Shown here: piece by piece, positions 24,031 to 36,342 of the stretch
Layout: each line of letters begins with the position of its first letter
Position numbering within the stretch: the stretch's first letter is position 1
DNA from: Malania oleifera
Taxonomy: Eukaryota; Streptophyta; Magnoliopsida; Santalales; Ximeniaceae
DNA length: 64,000 nucleotides
Reading direction: 5' to 3'
Assembly: GCF_029873635.1 (NCBI RefSeq)
Contig: NC_080426.1
Coordinates: forward strand, 56,412,173 to 56,476,172
Translations under genes and position numbers: made by a program
Notes under the pieces: generated by a model
What the model saw: only the letters and a program-made list of their open reading frames with translations
What the model was told of the DNA's origin: nothing
Database searches by the model: none

Positions 24031-26112
24031 TTTTAAGTGGCGACTGGCGAGTGGGTGATTTGTTTAAGCCCTTTTTGGTGAAGGGACTAGGTAGCCAAAC
24101 GAAATGCCCAATCAACTAATTCAATTTATGTCTGAAAGATATAAGTAGTAGAAAATAAACAAAAAGAAGATATAAGTAAGTTTTGAAACACTATGATCTC
24201 TTTAAATATATATACACACATATATACATATATGATATTGCAGAAAATCAAAATCAAGTCCTAACAGCACAATCAATACAATTTCAGTATCTCCAAACAA
24301 TTCACAATTCAGCATATATATATTGAAATCCCTTGGTGGCCATTCTCACCCATAAGCAAGACAGCTATAGAAATTAACCACAATTTCTATTTTATGATAC
24401 TCTTACATGTACTGATCCAGAGAATAACTTTGAGCAATACATCACATAAAGGAAAACACATATATTTTATGATGCAAACTAAATTCCAGTATCAAGAAAG
24501 TAGCAACATCACTCAAAAGAAGCTTAGAGTTTCGAACAATCACCGCCCTATATTCAACAAAAAACAAAAGAAAACAGAATGTTAAGAAATAATTAAATTG
24601 ACAACACAATCAATACAGTTCCAGTATCTCCCAACAATTCACAATTCAGCATATGAATACAATTAAACAACCAACAAAGATAGGGAAGATGGAGCAATGA
24701 TGTAAAGAAAGAACGAAATGCCAGCAATTGATGTAAATTGAGTGGGTAAGGTTTTCACCTTGAGTTCCCGAGTTACAATTTGCATGATATTTTGTACCAA
24801 TTAAAAACCACTCATCTTAAAAATTAAAAGCTTATTGTTATTGGTGAGGTGGTTTTCCATTAATGGAGCTAGCTCTGGTGAGGTGGTTTTCCATTTATGG
24901 CACAATATAGGCACGCTCCTCCAATGGAACTTCTGATGTTCCATTTCCACTCAAGAACATTAGGCCCCAAAGCATATAAAAATTTTTTAAGGTAAGACAA
25001 ACAAACATTCCACACTATAGGTATAGTAAGAAAATAATTATTTATTCAATTTTGATAGTCATATGGTGGGGCATAAGTCATTGTAAAATTAATAATTCTT
25101 TTCTTAAAATAATATATTAAATACAAATTGTAAAATTTCAAAAATTATTTATTTATCATTTTTCACTTCAACATACGTAAATTGTAATAAACTAATGCCT
25201 CGAGTTTGAATTTGTATTGATTTTTATCAATATTCACACAAATTCAAATTCTACCTTTAAATTCTAAACTTCCAAATATAGAGTAATGTTAGTGTTTAGG
25301 TAGATAACGAATTGTGTTCTATCCAAACTATACACAAAATCCAAATAATAAATATCGAAAGTTCAACATGATGTAAGATTGTATTTAAAAGTTAAGCTTT
25401 CAAGATTTAGATTCAAATTTAAGAGGACTTTAAAAATTGAAGTACCCAAAATTTTACATTAAAATATATATACTTGAAAGGAACAAATATATAATATGTT
25501 GGTGGCAAGAATAGGAGTTTCAACAAAAGTTCACCAAATTGTGCTCGCATCACAATATATTTCTCACCAGAAGTAAATCTCAAATAAATGGCCCACATAA
25601 CATACCAGCTTTGGTACATAGTCTGTTCCTCCTTTGACTTTTAAACTCACAATCTTGAACTTAACCCTGCTCCTCTGTGCCACAAGTTTCTTATTGTTTT
25701 CTGGATGCTCTACAAACTTGAACACTGTCAATTAAGTTACAAAGTCAGATGACGAAACCACCAAAAACAAAGTAATCAATGTATTTGAACCAGTTTTTTT
25801 GCATTCTTCTAAATACTGATTACCAGTTGCAATAAGACTTTTGCCTGGAGCAAGTATTCCCCTAGGGGGGGCGCATGTAGTAGCTCTTCAGAGTTGTTGT
25901 TTGCATGGTTCATCTTTAAAAAAAAATACAAACAAACCAAAAGGGTCAAAACAAATCAAACAGGGAATGAAAATTCTAGCTGGCAAAGCAGTAATCTGCA
26001 AAGAGATAAAACAAAAATTTTAGCTGAAAATATAACCGAATCGATCCAATCATCCAAAACCCAAAATCCCATATCGAGAAAAACAAATGAAAAAAGTAAG
26101 TTAACAAAAATA

Positions 26113-26343
26113 TCAAGAAAACAACCGAGAACCCAAAATAGCCAAAAAAAAAAAAGAGGAACACTTGAGACGCACAGGGAAAGAAGAGCTTATTTGGAGG
26201 ATCGAGACGAAGCCTGCACTTGGCGGGAAGAAAAGATTTCGCCATGGATGAAACAAGGTTCTTGACACGAACATTCTGTCCCTCCGCAAGCTGATGAAGC
26301 TGCAGGTGACTTCGGCTCTGCGAAGAAGAAGAAGAAGATGCAA
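26113..26343 (-). other. Possible captured exon in CACTA
   Basis: A balanced-composition stretch on the minus strand includes an ATG at about 26,244 followed by AKSFLPAKCRLRLDPPNK, then a poly-Ser upstream context typical of a plant 5' leader with CTT repeats. No family is recognised. It may be the first exon of a captured host gene or chance. Confidence is low because the frame is short and no second exon was found. Confidence 0.25.
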
Positions 26344-26894
26344 CTAACAGCTCTAACAGTTCCAAAAAAAAAACTTACACAGCCCCAACAACCTTAGCAA
26401 ACATCTCTAATAGTTCCAAACAGCCACTAACAGAGTGCTCCAAGTGAACAATTGAAAAAGTTGAATTTTTTGAAGAAAATAGATGACAAACAACTTGATA
26501 TTATGATGTATGGTGGTATTTAGAACATTATGAAAAAATGAGAGATTAAGGAAAGAAATGTACCAAGGGAGAGGGGCTGGGGCTGCGAGGGTCGACGGCG
26601 AGGTGAGGGGAGACGAGTGACGGCGAACCAGGCTGCGATGAAGAGAGGATGGGGAGTGGTGGAGGGAAGAAGAAAATGGAAAGGAGGGGCGACGATGAGG
26701 CAACAAGCGATGGCAACAGGAGACGGCGATGGCCAACGGCAACGGGGGACCGCAAACCAGGTTGCAACAGAAAGGGGATGGAGAGCGTAGGAGGGAAGCA
26801 GAAAATGGAAAGGAGGGAAAATGAGGGGATTGGGGAAACTGGCTGGGTAAGTCTGACACAAAAAATATATTTTTTTAATAAAAAATCTAAATAG

Positions 26895-28510
26895 TGTCCG
26901 TTCAACAAATTGTCACTAATATCCAATAGTAACGATTCTTAAATCTATCACTAATAAGAAAAGTATTAGTGACGGTTCTCAAATTCGTCATTAATAAAGG
27001 GTTAATAGTGACAAATTTGTATATTTGTCACTAATACTTTAAAATAAAATTTTTTATTTTTTTTAAACAAGAGAAATATTAGTGACGGTTATGAAATTCG
27101 TCACTAATAAGGGGTCAATAGTAACGAATTTCTATATTCGTCACCAATACTCTGAAAATAAATTTTTTTTTTTTTTTAAATAAGGAAAGTTTTAGTGATG
27201 GTTCTAAAATCCGTCACTAGAAAAGCGCAATTAGTGACGAATTTCTATATTTGTCACTAATATTCTGAAGCAAATTTTTTTTTTTATTTAAATAAGGGAA
27301 GTATTAGTGACGGTTCTCAAATCCATCCCTAATAAGGGGTCAATAGTAACGATTTTTTATATTCATCACTAATATTCTGAAATAAATTTTTTTTATTTTT
27401 TTAAAATAAGGAAAGTATTAGTGACGGTTCTCGCATCCGTCATTAATAAGGGGTCAATAGTGATGAATTTTTATATTCGTCACTAATATTCTAAAACAAA
27501 AAATTTTAATTTTTTTTAAATAAGGAAAGTACTAGTGATGGTTCTAAAATCAGTCACTAATAAGAGGCTAATAATAACGAATTTCTATATTTGTCACTAA
27601 TACTCTAAAAATAAATTTTTTTATTTTTTTTAAATAAGAGAAGTCTTAGTAACAGTTCTAAAATTTATCACTAAAAAGGGGCCAATAGTGACGAATTTCT
27701 ATATTCGTCACTAATACTCTGAAACAAAATTTTTTTATTTTTTTTTTAAATAAAGGAAGTATTAATGACTGTTCTCAAATCCGTCACTAATAAGGAGTCA
27801 ATAGTGATGATTTTTTTATATTCATCACTAATACTTTGAAACTATTTTTTATTTTTTATTTTTTTAAAATAAGGAAAGTATAAGTAACAGTTTTCACATC
27901 CATCACTAATAAGGGGTCAATAATGACGAATTTCTATATTCGTTACTAATACTCTAAAATAAAATTTTTTATGTTTTTTTTTTAAATAGGGGAAGTATTA
28001 GTGACGGTTCTTAAATCCGTCACTAATAAGGAGCTAATAGTAACGAATATACAAATTCGTCACTAATATTCTGAAACAAAATATTTTTTTTTTTTTTTAA
28101 GTAAGGTAAGTATTAGTGACGGTTCTCAAATCCGTCACTAATAAAGGGTTAATAGTGACGAATTTGTATATTCGTCACTAATACTCTAAAACAAATTGTT
28201 TTTTTTTATTTTTTAAATAAAGGAAGTATTAGTGACGATTTTCAAATTCGTCACTAATAATCACTAATAAAGGACTAATAGTGACGAATTTGTATATTCA
28301 TCACTAATACTCTGAAACAATTTTTTTTATTTTTTAAAATAATAGTAGTGACGGTTATTTAATAGTCACTAGTGAATATCTTTTAGCGACGGATTTAATT
28401 CGTCACTAATACCGCATAAATCGTCGCTAATATTCTCCTAGGACAATTTTTGAGCAAAAAATGTTTTTCCATGATTTTTTTTCAACTTTTAGTGATGAAA
28501 TTATTAGTAA
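26895..28510. repeat. CACTA right subterminal tandem array, about 13 units of 110-120 bp
   Basis: Each unit has a poly-T/A stretch, then AGTATTAGTGACGG, TCTCAAATCCGTCACTAATA, AGGGGTCAATAGTGACGAAT and TTCGTCACTAATACTCTG. Every unit therefore carries two inverted pairs of the ATTAGTGACG motif and can fold into two hairpins. About 13 units occur between 26,930 and 28,370 before the pattern becomes irregular near the terminus. Such motif arrays are the expected binding sites of a TNPA-like accessory protein. Confidence 0.9.
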
Positions 28511-28633
28511 CAGATTCAATTTCGTGATTAATAGTGTTATATTAGTAACGATTACTAAAATCGTCACTAATACCCACTTTTAGTGACGAAATTGAATTCA
28601 TCACTAATACTAAAAACTAGCTTTTTTGTAGTA

Positions 28634-28637
28634 CACG

Positions 28638-28677
<40 letters not shown>

Positions 28678-29378
28678 ACGTGAATAAATATTATTACAAA
28701 AAGGAGAAAAATCCTACAAAAAATAAATTGATGTTAGATATACAAAAAAAAAAAAAAAACTCAAATTTAAAAATTCAACCTTTACAGCTCAAATAAAATC
28801 AAAATAAATAAATAAATATACACACACACACACATATGTGCATGTATGTGTGATGTGCATACACAGCGTGAGTGATTGCATGCATGCGTGTGTAAACAGT
28901 GTGTGTATGAAGTGTGTATGGTGTGTGTATAGAGGTTACTTACTGTGCGTACAGCTGGAACTGGAGGAGCAAGCTAGTTGAGCAGGTGACCGTGACCATG
29001 GGGGGTGGCTCACGGGTTGTTGTGCTATGGCTGGAGATGATGGGAGCATGAAGTGGCTACCAAAGTTGAGAGTCACGCAGGTGGTTGGTGATGGTGAGGA
29101 GCAGGTAGCAATAGCTTCGGAGAGGAGCAGCAGCTGGCTGCAGTGGCTGAGAGAAGAGAGAGAGCAGCAGAAAGGCTCAAGTGGTTGTGTAGGTGGTTGC
29201 CAGAGTTTAAGAAGACTACAGTGATAGGGGTGGCGACGGCAACGAGAGGTGGTGAGTGGATCTCCTTTACTGCGTGTGAAACAAATGCACACACACAACA
29301 CTTCTACTAGGGAGTGAAGGAGATGGAGATGGGAGAATGGGTTGCAAGAGCACAGGGAGCAAAGCAACAGACAAATGA
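28634..29378 (-). repeat. Tat/Ogre-like LTR, second part
   Basis: After the CACTA right end the sequence resumes with the same CA/TA-rich tract and a copy of the TATTATTACAAAAA and ATCCTACAAAAAATAAATTG block also found before the CACTA at 18,550-18,660. It then has a GTGT-rich tract and a GC-rich block organised like 20,980-21,440 of the solo LTR. The expected LTR end is missing; the sequence stops at the Gypsy LTR starting at 29,379. Overlapping frames here are not protein-like. Confidence 0.6.
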
Positions 29379-31375
29379 TGTAACACCCCGAACCCTTAAA
29401 ACTTATCCAGTGTGTTATACCTGATTAAATCCCGATAATTCACAAAGCAATACATACGTAGCGAAAAACGTAAACATAATCTCCATTAATATTATACGAG
29501 AGTTTACTATTCCTATCTATAATCCATATTAACCATTCATCACCTGCATTTCCATATATACATATATCTCCAAAGCATTTCAGTTATCACAATCATTCCT
29601 TTCTCAACAATCTTAAAACATAAAACCATAAACTTAAACTTTATTCAACCCAACAGTATTATAAAAAAGATTCCCTTTCTCTAATAATCCTAAAAAATAC
29701 TATAAACCCTCGAGCTCCCTAAGCCTGGCCTCAAGGATGTCTTGGAAAAGAAATATTCATGTTTGGGTGAGACACTTCTCAGAAAGGGAAGAAACAGGAT
29801 ATTAAAAACAACATGTGGCTAACATGAGATTTATAAATATCATTTTAATAACATTTTCAAAACATTAACATAAACACCGAAACCATTCTTTTAACCTAAT
29901 CAATCACATGCAAAGGATTTAATTCATGAGATTACCCAAAGATAGGGCTGATTACTCGCCCATACAAGTAGCACTCCTCTGCTCTGATATTTAGGCAACC
30001 CCAGGGTTGCTGTTGAAGCATACTAGGACACTCACCTTACTTAGCAAGCCCTCAAGTATTAGATTGATCTCGTACTCACACAGTTCAAACAAAGGTTTAC
30101 CAACAAAGGCCCCAAGGATAGGGAAATCTACCCACCTATATAAGTAGGTTACCTCTGCCCTAGTACATTATGCAGTTACTGACACATTTGAAGTTACTAG
30201 CGCACTCACCTTTCTCAGCAAGTCCTTAGGTGAAGAGTACACCTCGCCCAATCATAACATGTTTTACGAGCATAGATACTTCTAATATGATAATACATTA
30301 TTTTTTATATCATTATTCAACCATTCACATCCGTTCATGTTCATAACTTAAACATTGCATTACATTTCACTTTAAGTGACTCTTTCCCATTTACATCGTT
30401 CATATTTCACATTTCATTCCATTGTCATTTCATTTCCATTTCATTCCATTTTCATTTCATTCATTTGTATTATAGCCACTCTTTAGCCGTCATCAGTTAG
30501 TGCACATAGAAATGCGCTAGAATCTGCTAACACAATTAATTTTAGATGTCATCAGTTAGTCTATATAGAAATGCGCTAAAATCTGCTAACACGGCTTTCA
30601 GCTGTCGTACATTTACATGGTTGCATTTAACATACACAAGCAGCATGGTTCATATCATATTTTATTCTCAATGTATTACTTACTTAACTTACATCTCATA
30701 TATGCAACGTATATTTGCACATATTTACTCATGCCACACAATTTAACAATAAAATTCATACATATTCCTTGAAAAATAAGCCAACCTATATTTAGCATTT
30801 AATTACTGAAAATATAACTTCCATTTCTTACATAAATTTCTAGAAAATTCCTTTCACTTTCTTCAGTTCATTTCCACATATACATAGCTAAATAAATGGT
30901 CCTATGCTCAGAAAACATAGTTTACATGGTTGGAATTTTAGTAATCCACACCAAAATATATACATAAATATAACATAATTTATTACCTTTAATTTCATAA
31001 AATATGATTTAATATACAATTTCCCCTAACCTAACTTCTGAAATACGCCGATAAGATCCCCGAACCGATGCCTATGGCGTTCACTTGGACCCTAAATAAA
31101 AAATCTTAATTTAATTAAATAAACCCCAATTGACTCAAATCTTAAGAAAAATACTTATTTAATACTTCCTAGGCTCCAAATAACAATTTGTTAAGAAAAT
31201 TCCCAAAATAACTCACTTACCCTGGTTTTGGGATGTTTCCCAAACCTCTCAAACCAACGATCAGCTCCTGCAACCTTGCAGAGAATGATCCTACGAACCT
31301 CATGGTGGTTCCGGATTGTCAAACCTGGTCAAATCCAGCCCGAAATCGAAGAGAGAAGGTTGGAGATCCATTTTT

Positions 31376-31421
<46 letters not shown>

Positions 31422-31780
31422 GTGAAATCCCAAAGTTTCTCGCTGAAAATGAAAGAAACTCTATTTATAATTAGGGCTTCATCGACGAGACACGTGGGTT
31501 CGTCGATGAACTATTGAAGAGACTTCGTCGACGAGAAGATATATTCGTCAACGAAATTCAGAGTTTAAAATTACCCTTTATCGGGATTTCTTTGTTGACG
31601 AGGAACGAGAGTTCGTCCACAATCTCTAGAAGGACACTCGTCAACGAAGACAAAACATTCATCAACGAGGCCTGCTATTCCTTCCTCTAAGATCTTTCCT
31701 TTTTTCTTATTATCCATTAATCCATTTCATTTATTATACTTTTCAATTATTTAATTAGTTTTAATTTTCGGGTCATTACA
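29379..31780 (-). repeat. LTR of a second Gypsy family (3' LTR, minus strand)
   Basis: The 2,402-bp LTR starts TGTAACACCCCGAACCC and ends TTTCGGGTCATTACA. It has the same layout as the Gypsy LTR at 5,011: ACTTTACTTAG-type CTTACTCAGCAAG blocks, TTCATTTC-rich tracts, and a (GA)n run at 31,379-31,418. Sequence similarity is limited, so it is a related but different family. A purine tract on the minus strand (GAAATTTCTTGAGGGGAGAA) directly inside 31,781 marks it as the 3' LTR of a minus-strand element. Confidence 0.85.
31379..31418. repeat. (GA)n microsatellite
   Basis: About 20 GA units within the LTR; they make a meaningless ERERER frame. Confidence 0.95.
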
Positions 31781-32545
31781 TTCTCCCCTCAAGAAATTTC
31801 ATCCTCGAAATTTTACTAACTAATCATCCTTTCACATTACTTGAATTCATTTGCTAACTATAACTATAAGAACTCAACATAAATATCATCATATAAATCA
31901 TTCAATCATTCTTCATTAAATTAAATCATCATTATCTTAAATATAATCTCATACCTGCTTCTTCGATGGTATCCTCCTCAGCTTGAAGTGTGTACAGTTG
32001 GGGTGGAGCACCCCTTCCTAACAGTACCTATTGTTTTCCCCGATCTCGATTCTGCATAGATACCATAGACAATGGTTCCCTGCAATCTTTCCTGACATGC
32101 CCTGGTTTACTGCACCTATAACAATTCGGAGTGTCAAACCAGCATTCGCCCCTATGCCTCTTATTACACTTCGGGCATACAGAGCCCACTGTTTCTTTTC
32201 CTTTCTTCGCTGATCCTTGATTGGCCTCAGACTGAAAACAAGGTGGTGTAGGTCTCTTCTTCTGCTCTAAAGACTCAATGCTGCTTTAGATACTCTTCTC
32301 CAACATTAAGGCCTTATCAACTAGTTTTGAAAAACTCTGGAGCTGAAACCTGACTACCAACTCGTAAATTCTGCGCTTCAGGCCTTTCCCAAATTTCCTG
32401 ACTTTCCTTATATCATTTGGAATAAAAAATGGAGCGAAACGCGACAATTCCACAATTTTAGCTGCATACTCTGCAACCGTCACTTCCCCCTGGGTCAAAT
32501 TAGTAAACTTCTCAATCTTTTCCTCTCTGACAGATGAAGGAAAAT
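31781..32545 (-). pseudogene. Gypsy gag remnant, pol not seen
   Basis: On the minus strand at 32,286-32,498 is a retrotransposon gag segment (VAEYAAKIVELSRFAPF, then FGKGLKRRI). Downstream, about 32,190-32,050, is a zinc-knuckle-like stretch. Gag lies within a few hundred bases of the polypurine tract and the 3' LTR, leaving no room for pol. The copy therefore lost pol or belongs to a non-autonomous family. It is broken and cut off at about 32,545 by another element. Confidence 0.75.
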
Positions 32546-34888
32546 ATCTTGTGGTAAAGATGATTATGACAAAATTAATGTTAAAACATTTTTGAAAGGA
32601 TGAGTGAAACCAAATAGATAATTAAACTTTATCCTAACATAATCGTCAACCGTTTAGAAAGGCTCAGATCCATCCCTATAGGAAGCACATAAATGATCCA
32701 TATGCATCACTTTCGTCTACTAAATATCGAGGCTCTTGAGAATACCCTAAATATTATATCATGTACTTAAAGACTTATGATTTAATATGGAATGTTCTTG
32801 GGTCATGAACATTATTGCATGCCTCAATATATACTCTCTTATGCATCTATGATCTATAGGGACAACAATTCTAATCAAGTGACAAATGCAATTGAAAAAT
32901 ACTCAGTATAGTTGATATTAAAGATTTGGATTGATGTCTTATACTATTAAACATGATGAAATTAATATTTGGTTAGTATAAGTAGTTAAAGAATCTAAGC
33001 ACGTACTCAAATAGAATGACTCTAGGTCCCGACACATCATTTGAAAATCAAATGACCTCAGAAAGACCTTAGGGATCAGGTCGACCGACGCTGAATTTTT
33101 TCTGTGTCCTAAAAATGACTTAAAATGACCCTAGGACACTCATACGTGCACAAATATATATGGTCATATAAATAGGGTGATTGCATAAGTAAAAAGAACC
33201 GAAATGCACTTAAGTTGCATGTTTGGTCGACCGTACTGCACAAGTACAATATCAACCGGCCGATCGAACTGAGACCAAGTCAACTATTTGACCATTGTCT
33301 GGTCGACCAAAACTTGCTGCTAGTTCATTCTCACCGGGTTAACCGAACTCCCTCAGAGTCAACATTTTGACCTTATGGTCGACTGAGCCCAAATTGTATG
33401 CCAACGCCCTGGTTGACCGAGTTCTGATGTGTGAGAACTCAATGATCCGATTGACCAAACTACTTAGTTCAAAAGCTCCTGGTTGACCAAATCGCGCAGA
33501 AAAGGAAAGCCGCCCTGGAACCTCCTTGACCGGTCGACCGAACTATTAGTTTATTTCTTGCCTGGTTGACTGAACGTGCACAACTCAGTCAACTAAACCT
33601 TGCCTTGGTCGACCGGTGTTCTCGAGTTGCCGTAATATTTTTGCCATGGTTAAAATAATAAAATAAGGTTAAATGTGTTAAAATGTTTTAAAATAATAAT
33701 AATACCCTACATCTCCTAAACGGTCATAATTTGCCCAACTTCTATATATAGGAGTTCATTTGTGCAAATTAGCTAGAGATTAGCAAGATCATTAATGAAA
33801 ATTCTCTCAAATTTAAAAAACCTATTTTGCCAAATACTATCCCAAATACTCCTCTACTTCATTCTCTTTGATCATTCAAGTATAGAGAGAGTGTTTAGAA
33901 TATTAGTGCTTCATTCTAAGTAGTCCTATTCTCTAATTGATATTTGTATTGTTTGATTTTTGTTGAGAGTTTGGTTAGGGTTATTCCCATGGATTTAACT
34001 TGATAAATCTTGTACTGGGAAAACTCTGTAGCTTGAGGATCTTTGCATTGTCATTGCAAGATTCCTTTAGTAATTATTTTTATGCGCAAAATATTTTATA
34101 AAATTTGTTTTCAAACAACTCTTGTGCTTGATACAATTTGAGAAAATATTTTTGAGTTTGTTTGAATAATATTGCTAGCATCTTTGAAACACTAATCTTA
34201 TATTGAGATTTCATATACTTTGTTTTCAAAGATTAGCTTGCTTGAACACTCTTGTGCTTGACTGAGTATAATCATTATAATGAGTGTAGATTGCACATAT
34301 ACACTATTGACCTTACAGTTCTTATATGTTTGGTTTGGATTTATTATTATTTACGCATATTATAGTACATATTTGTTTAGTGTGAGAAACATATTTCTGT
34401 GTACTCAAAAATTGTATTACACATTGGTTGTATTCCAGGCACGGGCCTGAAGAGGGAGACTAACCCTATTGAATAATCCTAAACTGGCTTAGACTCGGTT
34501 AGGAAAGTTAGGTACGCCATCCTGGTAAGGCGTGAGGTTAACCCCTTAAATTGACCTAGTTGTAGCTGGTACCGCTCCACTCGTTAAGTGAGCCATTAGT
34601 GGAATCCTCGGGCTTGCAAGGTAGAGGCGGTGACGTAGGCACAGTTGGTTGAACCCTGATAACATATCGTGTGTTTATTTATATTTCCGCTCATTATATT
34701 TACCGCACGTGTATGTTATGGTGTGAATGATACGTATGATTTAAATTTACACATATTATATTTATCGGCGCATTTTGAATTGCATAGAAAAACCCTAGGT
34801 TGTGATATCATGCTAACATTTTGTTTAACCTAGGAATAAGTTTTAAAAATTTCAATTTACCCCCTATTGGGAATACACCAAAGCTACA
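32546..34888 (+). mobile_element. Rearranged fragment of the recurring Copia family
   Basis: From about 32,550 to 33,040 the sequence matches internal sequence near 52,590-53,040. It then passes into LTR sequence corresponding to 54,000-55,733. It ends CACCAAAGCTACA, the family's LTR end. So it is the 3' part of an element with an internal rearrangement. The LTR part holds the GGTCGACC-type motif cluster (about 33,070-33,620), the CCATTAGTGGAATCC block and the conserved ACCCCCTATTGGGAATACACC end. No coding capacity is visible. Confidence 0.75.
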
Positions 34889-36250
34889 CTATTTATGTCA
34901 TCAAACCCCATCCAATCAAATCTTGACCAATTCTGCTCTTCAACTTGGATCACCCCCTGAAGAGAAAAATTGGATACCGAGGGGGAGTAGAACATGTCGG
35001 ATTCTAGAAATGTTACATCCAAAGTTACATAGGTGCGTTTGGTGATCAATTCATAGCACCGATATCCTTTTTGATGTATGGAATATCCCAAAAAAAGACA
35101 TCGAACAAGACTTGGATTAAGTTTATTACGTTGGTTCTTGTGCAGGTGTACAAAAGCTACACATCCAAAGACCCGAAAAAGAGTCAATAATACTGTGGGC
35201 AAGAACACATAAGTTGAAAAAGCTTGTAGTAGTGTCTTAAAATCCAACTCTGGATGGCATACCGTGGAGGAGGTGCGCGGCTGTAGCAACTGCTTCAGTC
35301 CAGTGCTGGTTGGGTACATGGGCACCAAGTAAGAGGGCACGAGCAATTTCAAGTATATGTCAGTTTTTTCGTTTAGCAACACCATTTTGCTAAGGAGTCT
35401 ATGGGCAAGAAGTTTCATAAATAATTCCATGGTGTTTGAAATAATCATGAAATCCCCGTTTAACATATTCACCACCATTATCGGATTGGAGAATGTGTAT
35501 TTTGGCTGAGAATTGAGTCTAAACCATGACATGAAATGATTTGAGCACACTTCATACCTCATCCTTATGTCTTAGTAAGTATAGCCAAGTCATGTGAGTA
35601 CAATCATCAACAAATATTATAAACCAACGAATTCCAGATGCAGTAGAAATAAGAAAGGGTCCCCACACATCGGAATGAATTAAAGCAAATGGAACGTCAC
35701 TTTTATGCATACTTAATGGATAAGTAACTTGATGACTTTTAGCAAGAATGCAAGTATCACACTTAAAGTTAGCAGTTGATATATATGAAAATAAATTAGG
35801 GAACAAATGTCGTATATACCCAAACGACGGATGCCCTAATCGAAGATGTAAAAGCCAAATATGTTTCTCCTTGATACCATTCGGATGACGCTTATGATGT
35901 GCTCAACTCTTACTGAAATCATCCATGTAGTATAATTCCCTTCTCATAATACCACGCCCAATAATCTCCTTTGTAAGAAAATCCTAAAGAAAACAAGAAG
36001 TAGGATAAATGAGCACAGCATAATTTAAGTTTATTGTTACTTGGCTAACAAAGAATAACCTATGAGATAGATAGAGAAACAATAAAGTATTAGATAATGC
36101 GAGAGGAGGTGACAAAGTCACCATGCCAGCCCCGGTCACCGAAGAAACAACTTCATTGACATTTGCAATGTTTGTGCATTCTCATTGGAGACAAATGTCA
36201 TGTGGTATCACTATTAGTATTTTGACGGGAATTAAATAAGGCAGCACCGG
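34889..36250 (-). pseudogene. Copia pol fragment (pre-integrase and integrase)
   Basis: Minus-strand sequence at about 36,100-35,810 resembles the Copia gag-pre-integrase domain, with HLRLGHPSFGYIR-like sequence. From 35,806 the integrase follows: CDTCILAKSHQVTYP, then HSDVWGPF and FIIFVDDCTHMTWLYLL. After that come the HLHKNQRNKLNP and CLFLGYSIHQKGYRCY blocks typical of Copia integrase ends. No LTRs adjoin it, and it is a different lineage from the recurring Copia family. It is broken in several places and truncated at both ends. Confidence 0.88.
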
Positions 36251-36342
36251 ATTTACTGATGTAGCCGGTGTCCTCCATTGATAAAACCTTATAAAGAAAA
36301 CAACTTTGAAATAGCAAAATCGGCTGTTGACAAAGTTCTGGG

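Larger units (their letters stand above)
22561..26880. other. CACTA central region without recognisable genes
   Basis: AT-rich filler between the two subterminal arrays. No transposase motif was recognised. Three parts stand out and are described separately: an inverted repeat at 23,647-24,030, a more GC-balanced segment at 26,113-26,343, and a GGCGACGG-rich patch at about 26,560-26,850. These could be captured host sequence, which CACTA elements are known to pick up. The rest (24,121-25,840) shows no structure I can name. Confidence 0.5.
18676..28633. mobile_element. CACTA (En/Spm) DNA transposon, no transposase seen
   Basis: The left end is CACTACAAAAAATC. The right end is CTTTTTTGTAGTA, the inverted CACTACAAAAAAG terminus with its last base changed. 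Both sides are flanked by CAC (18,673-18,675 and 28,634-28,636), the 3-bp duplication typical of CACTA elements. Both ends carry many copies of ATTAGTGACG and CGTCACTAAT in both orientations, the usual subterminal binding-site arrays. The total is 9,958 bp, of which 3,339 bp is an inserted LTR and its duplication. No TNPD-like transposase frame is visible, so it is probably non-autonomous. The CAC duplication is weakened by lying in a CA-rich tract. Confidence 0.88.

Noticed and set aside
25841-26265. Lys/Thr-rich frames in the CACTA centre
   Set aside because: The A-rich sequence explains the residue bias, and no start context or homology is visible.
26407-26926. Three overlapping minus-strand frames of 113-150 codons
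   Set aside because: They are Ser/Pro/Leu-rich readings of one GC-rich patch in three frames. No single frame is favoured and none resembles a protein family.
18676-28633. Possible CRISPR-like array, because of many short repeats with spacers
   Set aside because: The repeats are short inverted ATTAGTGACG motifs inside CACTA ends, in plant DNA. They alternate in orientation and have no unique spacers of constant length.
28936-29367. 143-codon minus-strand frame
   Set aside because: It lies in the GC-rich block of the Tat/Ogre-like LTR, is Ser/Cys/His-rich and has a competing frame on the other strand.
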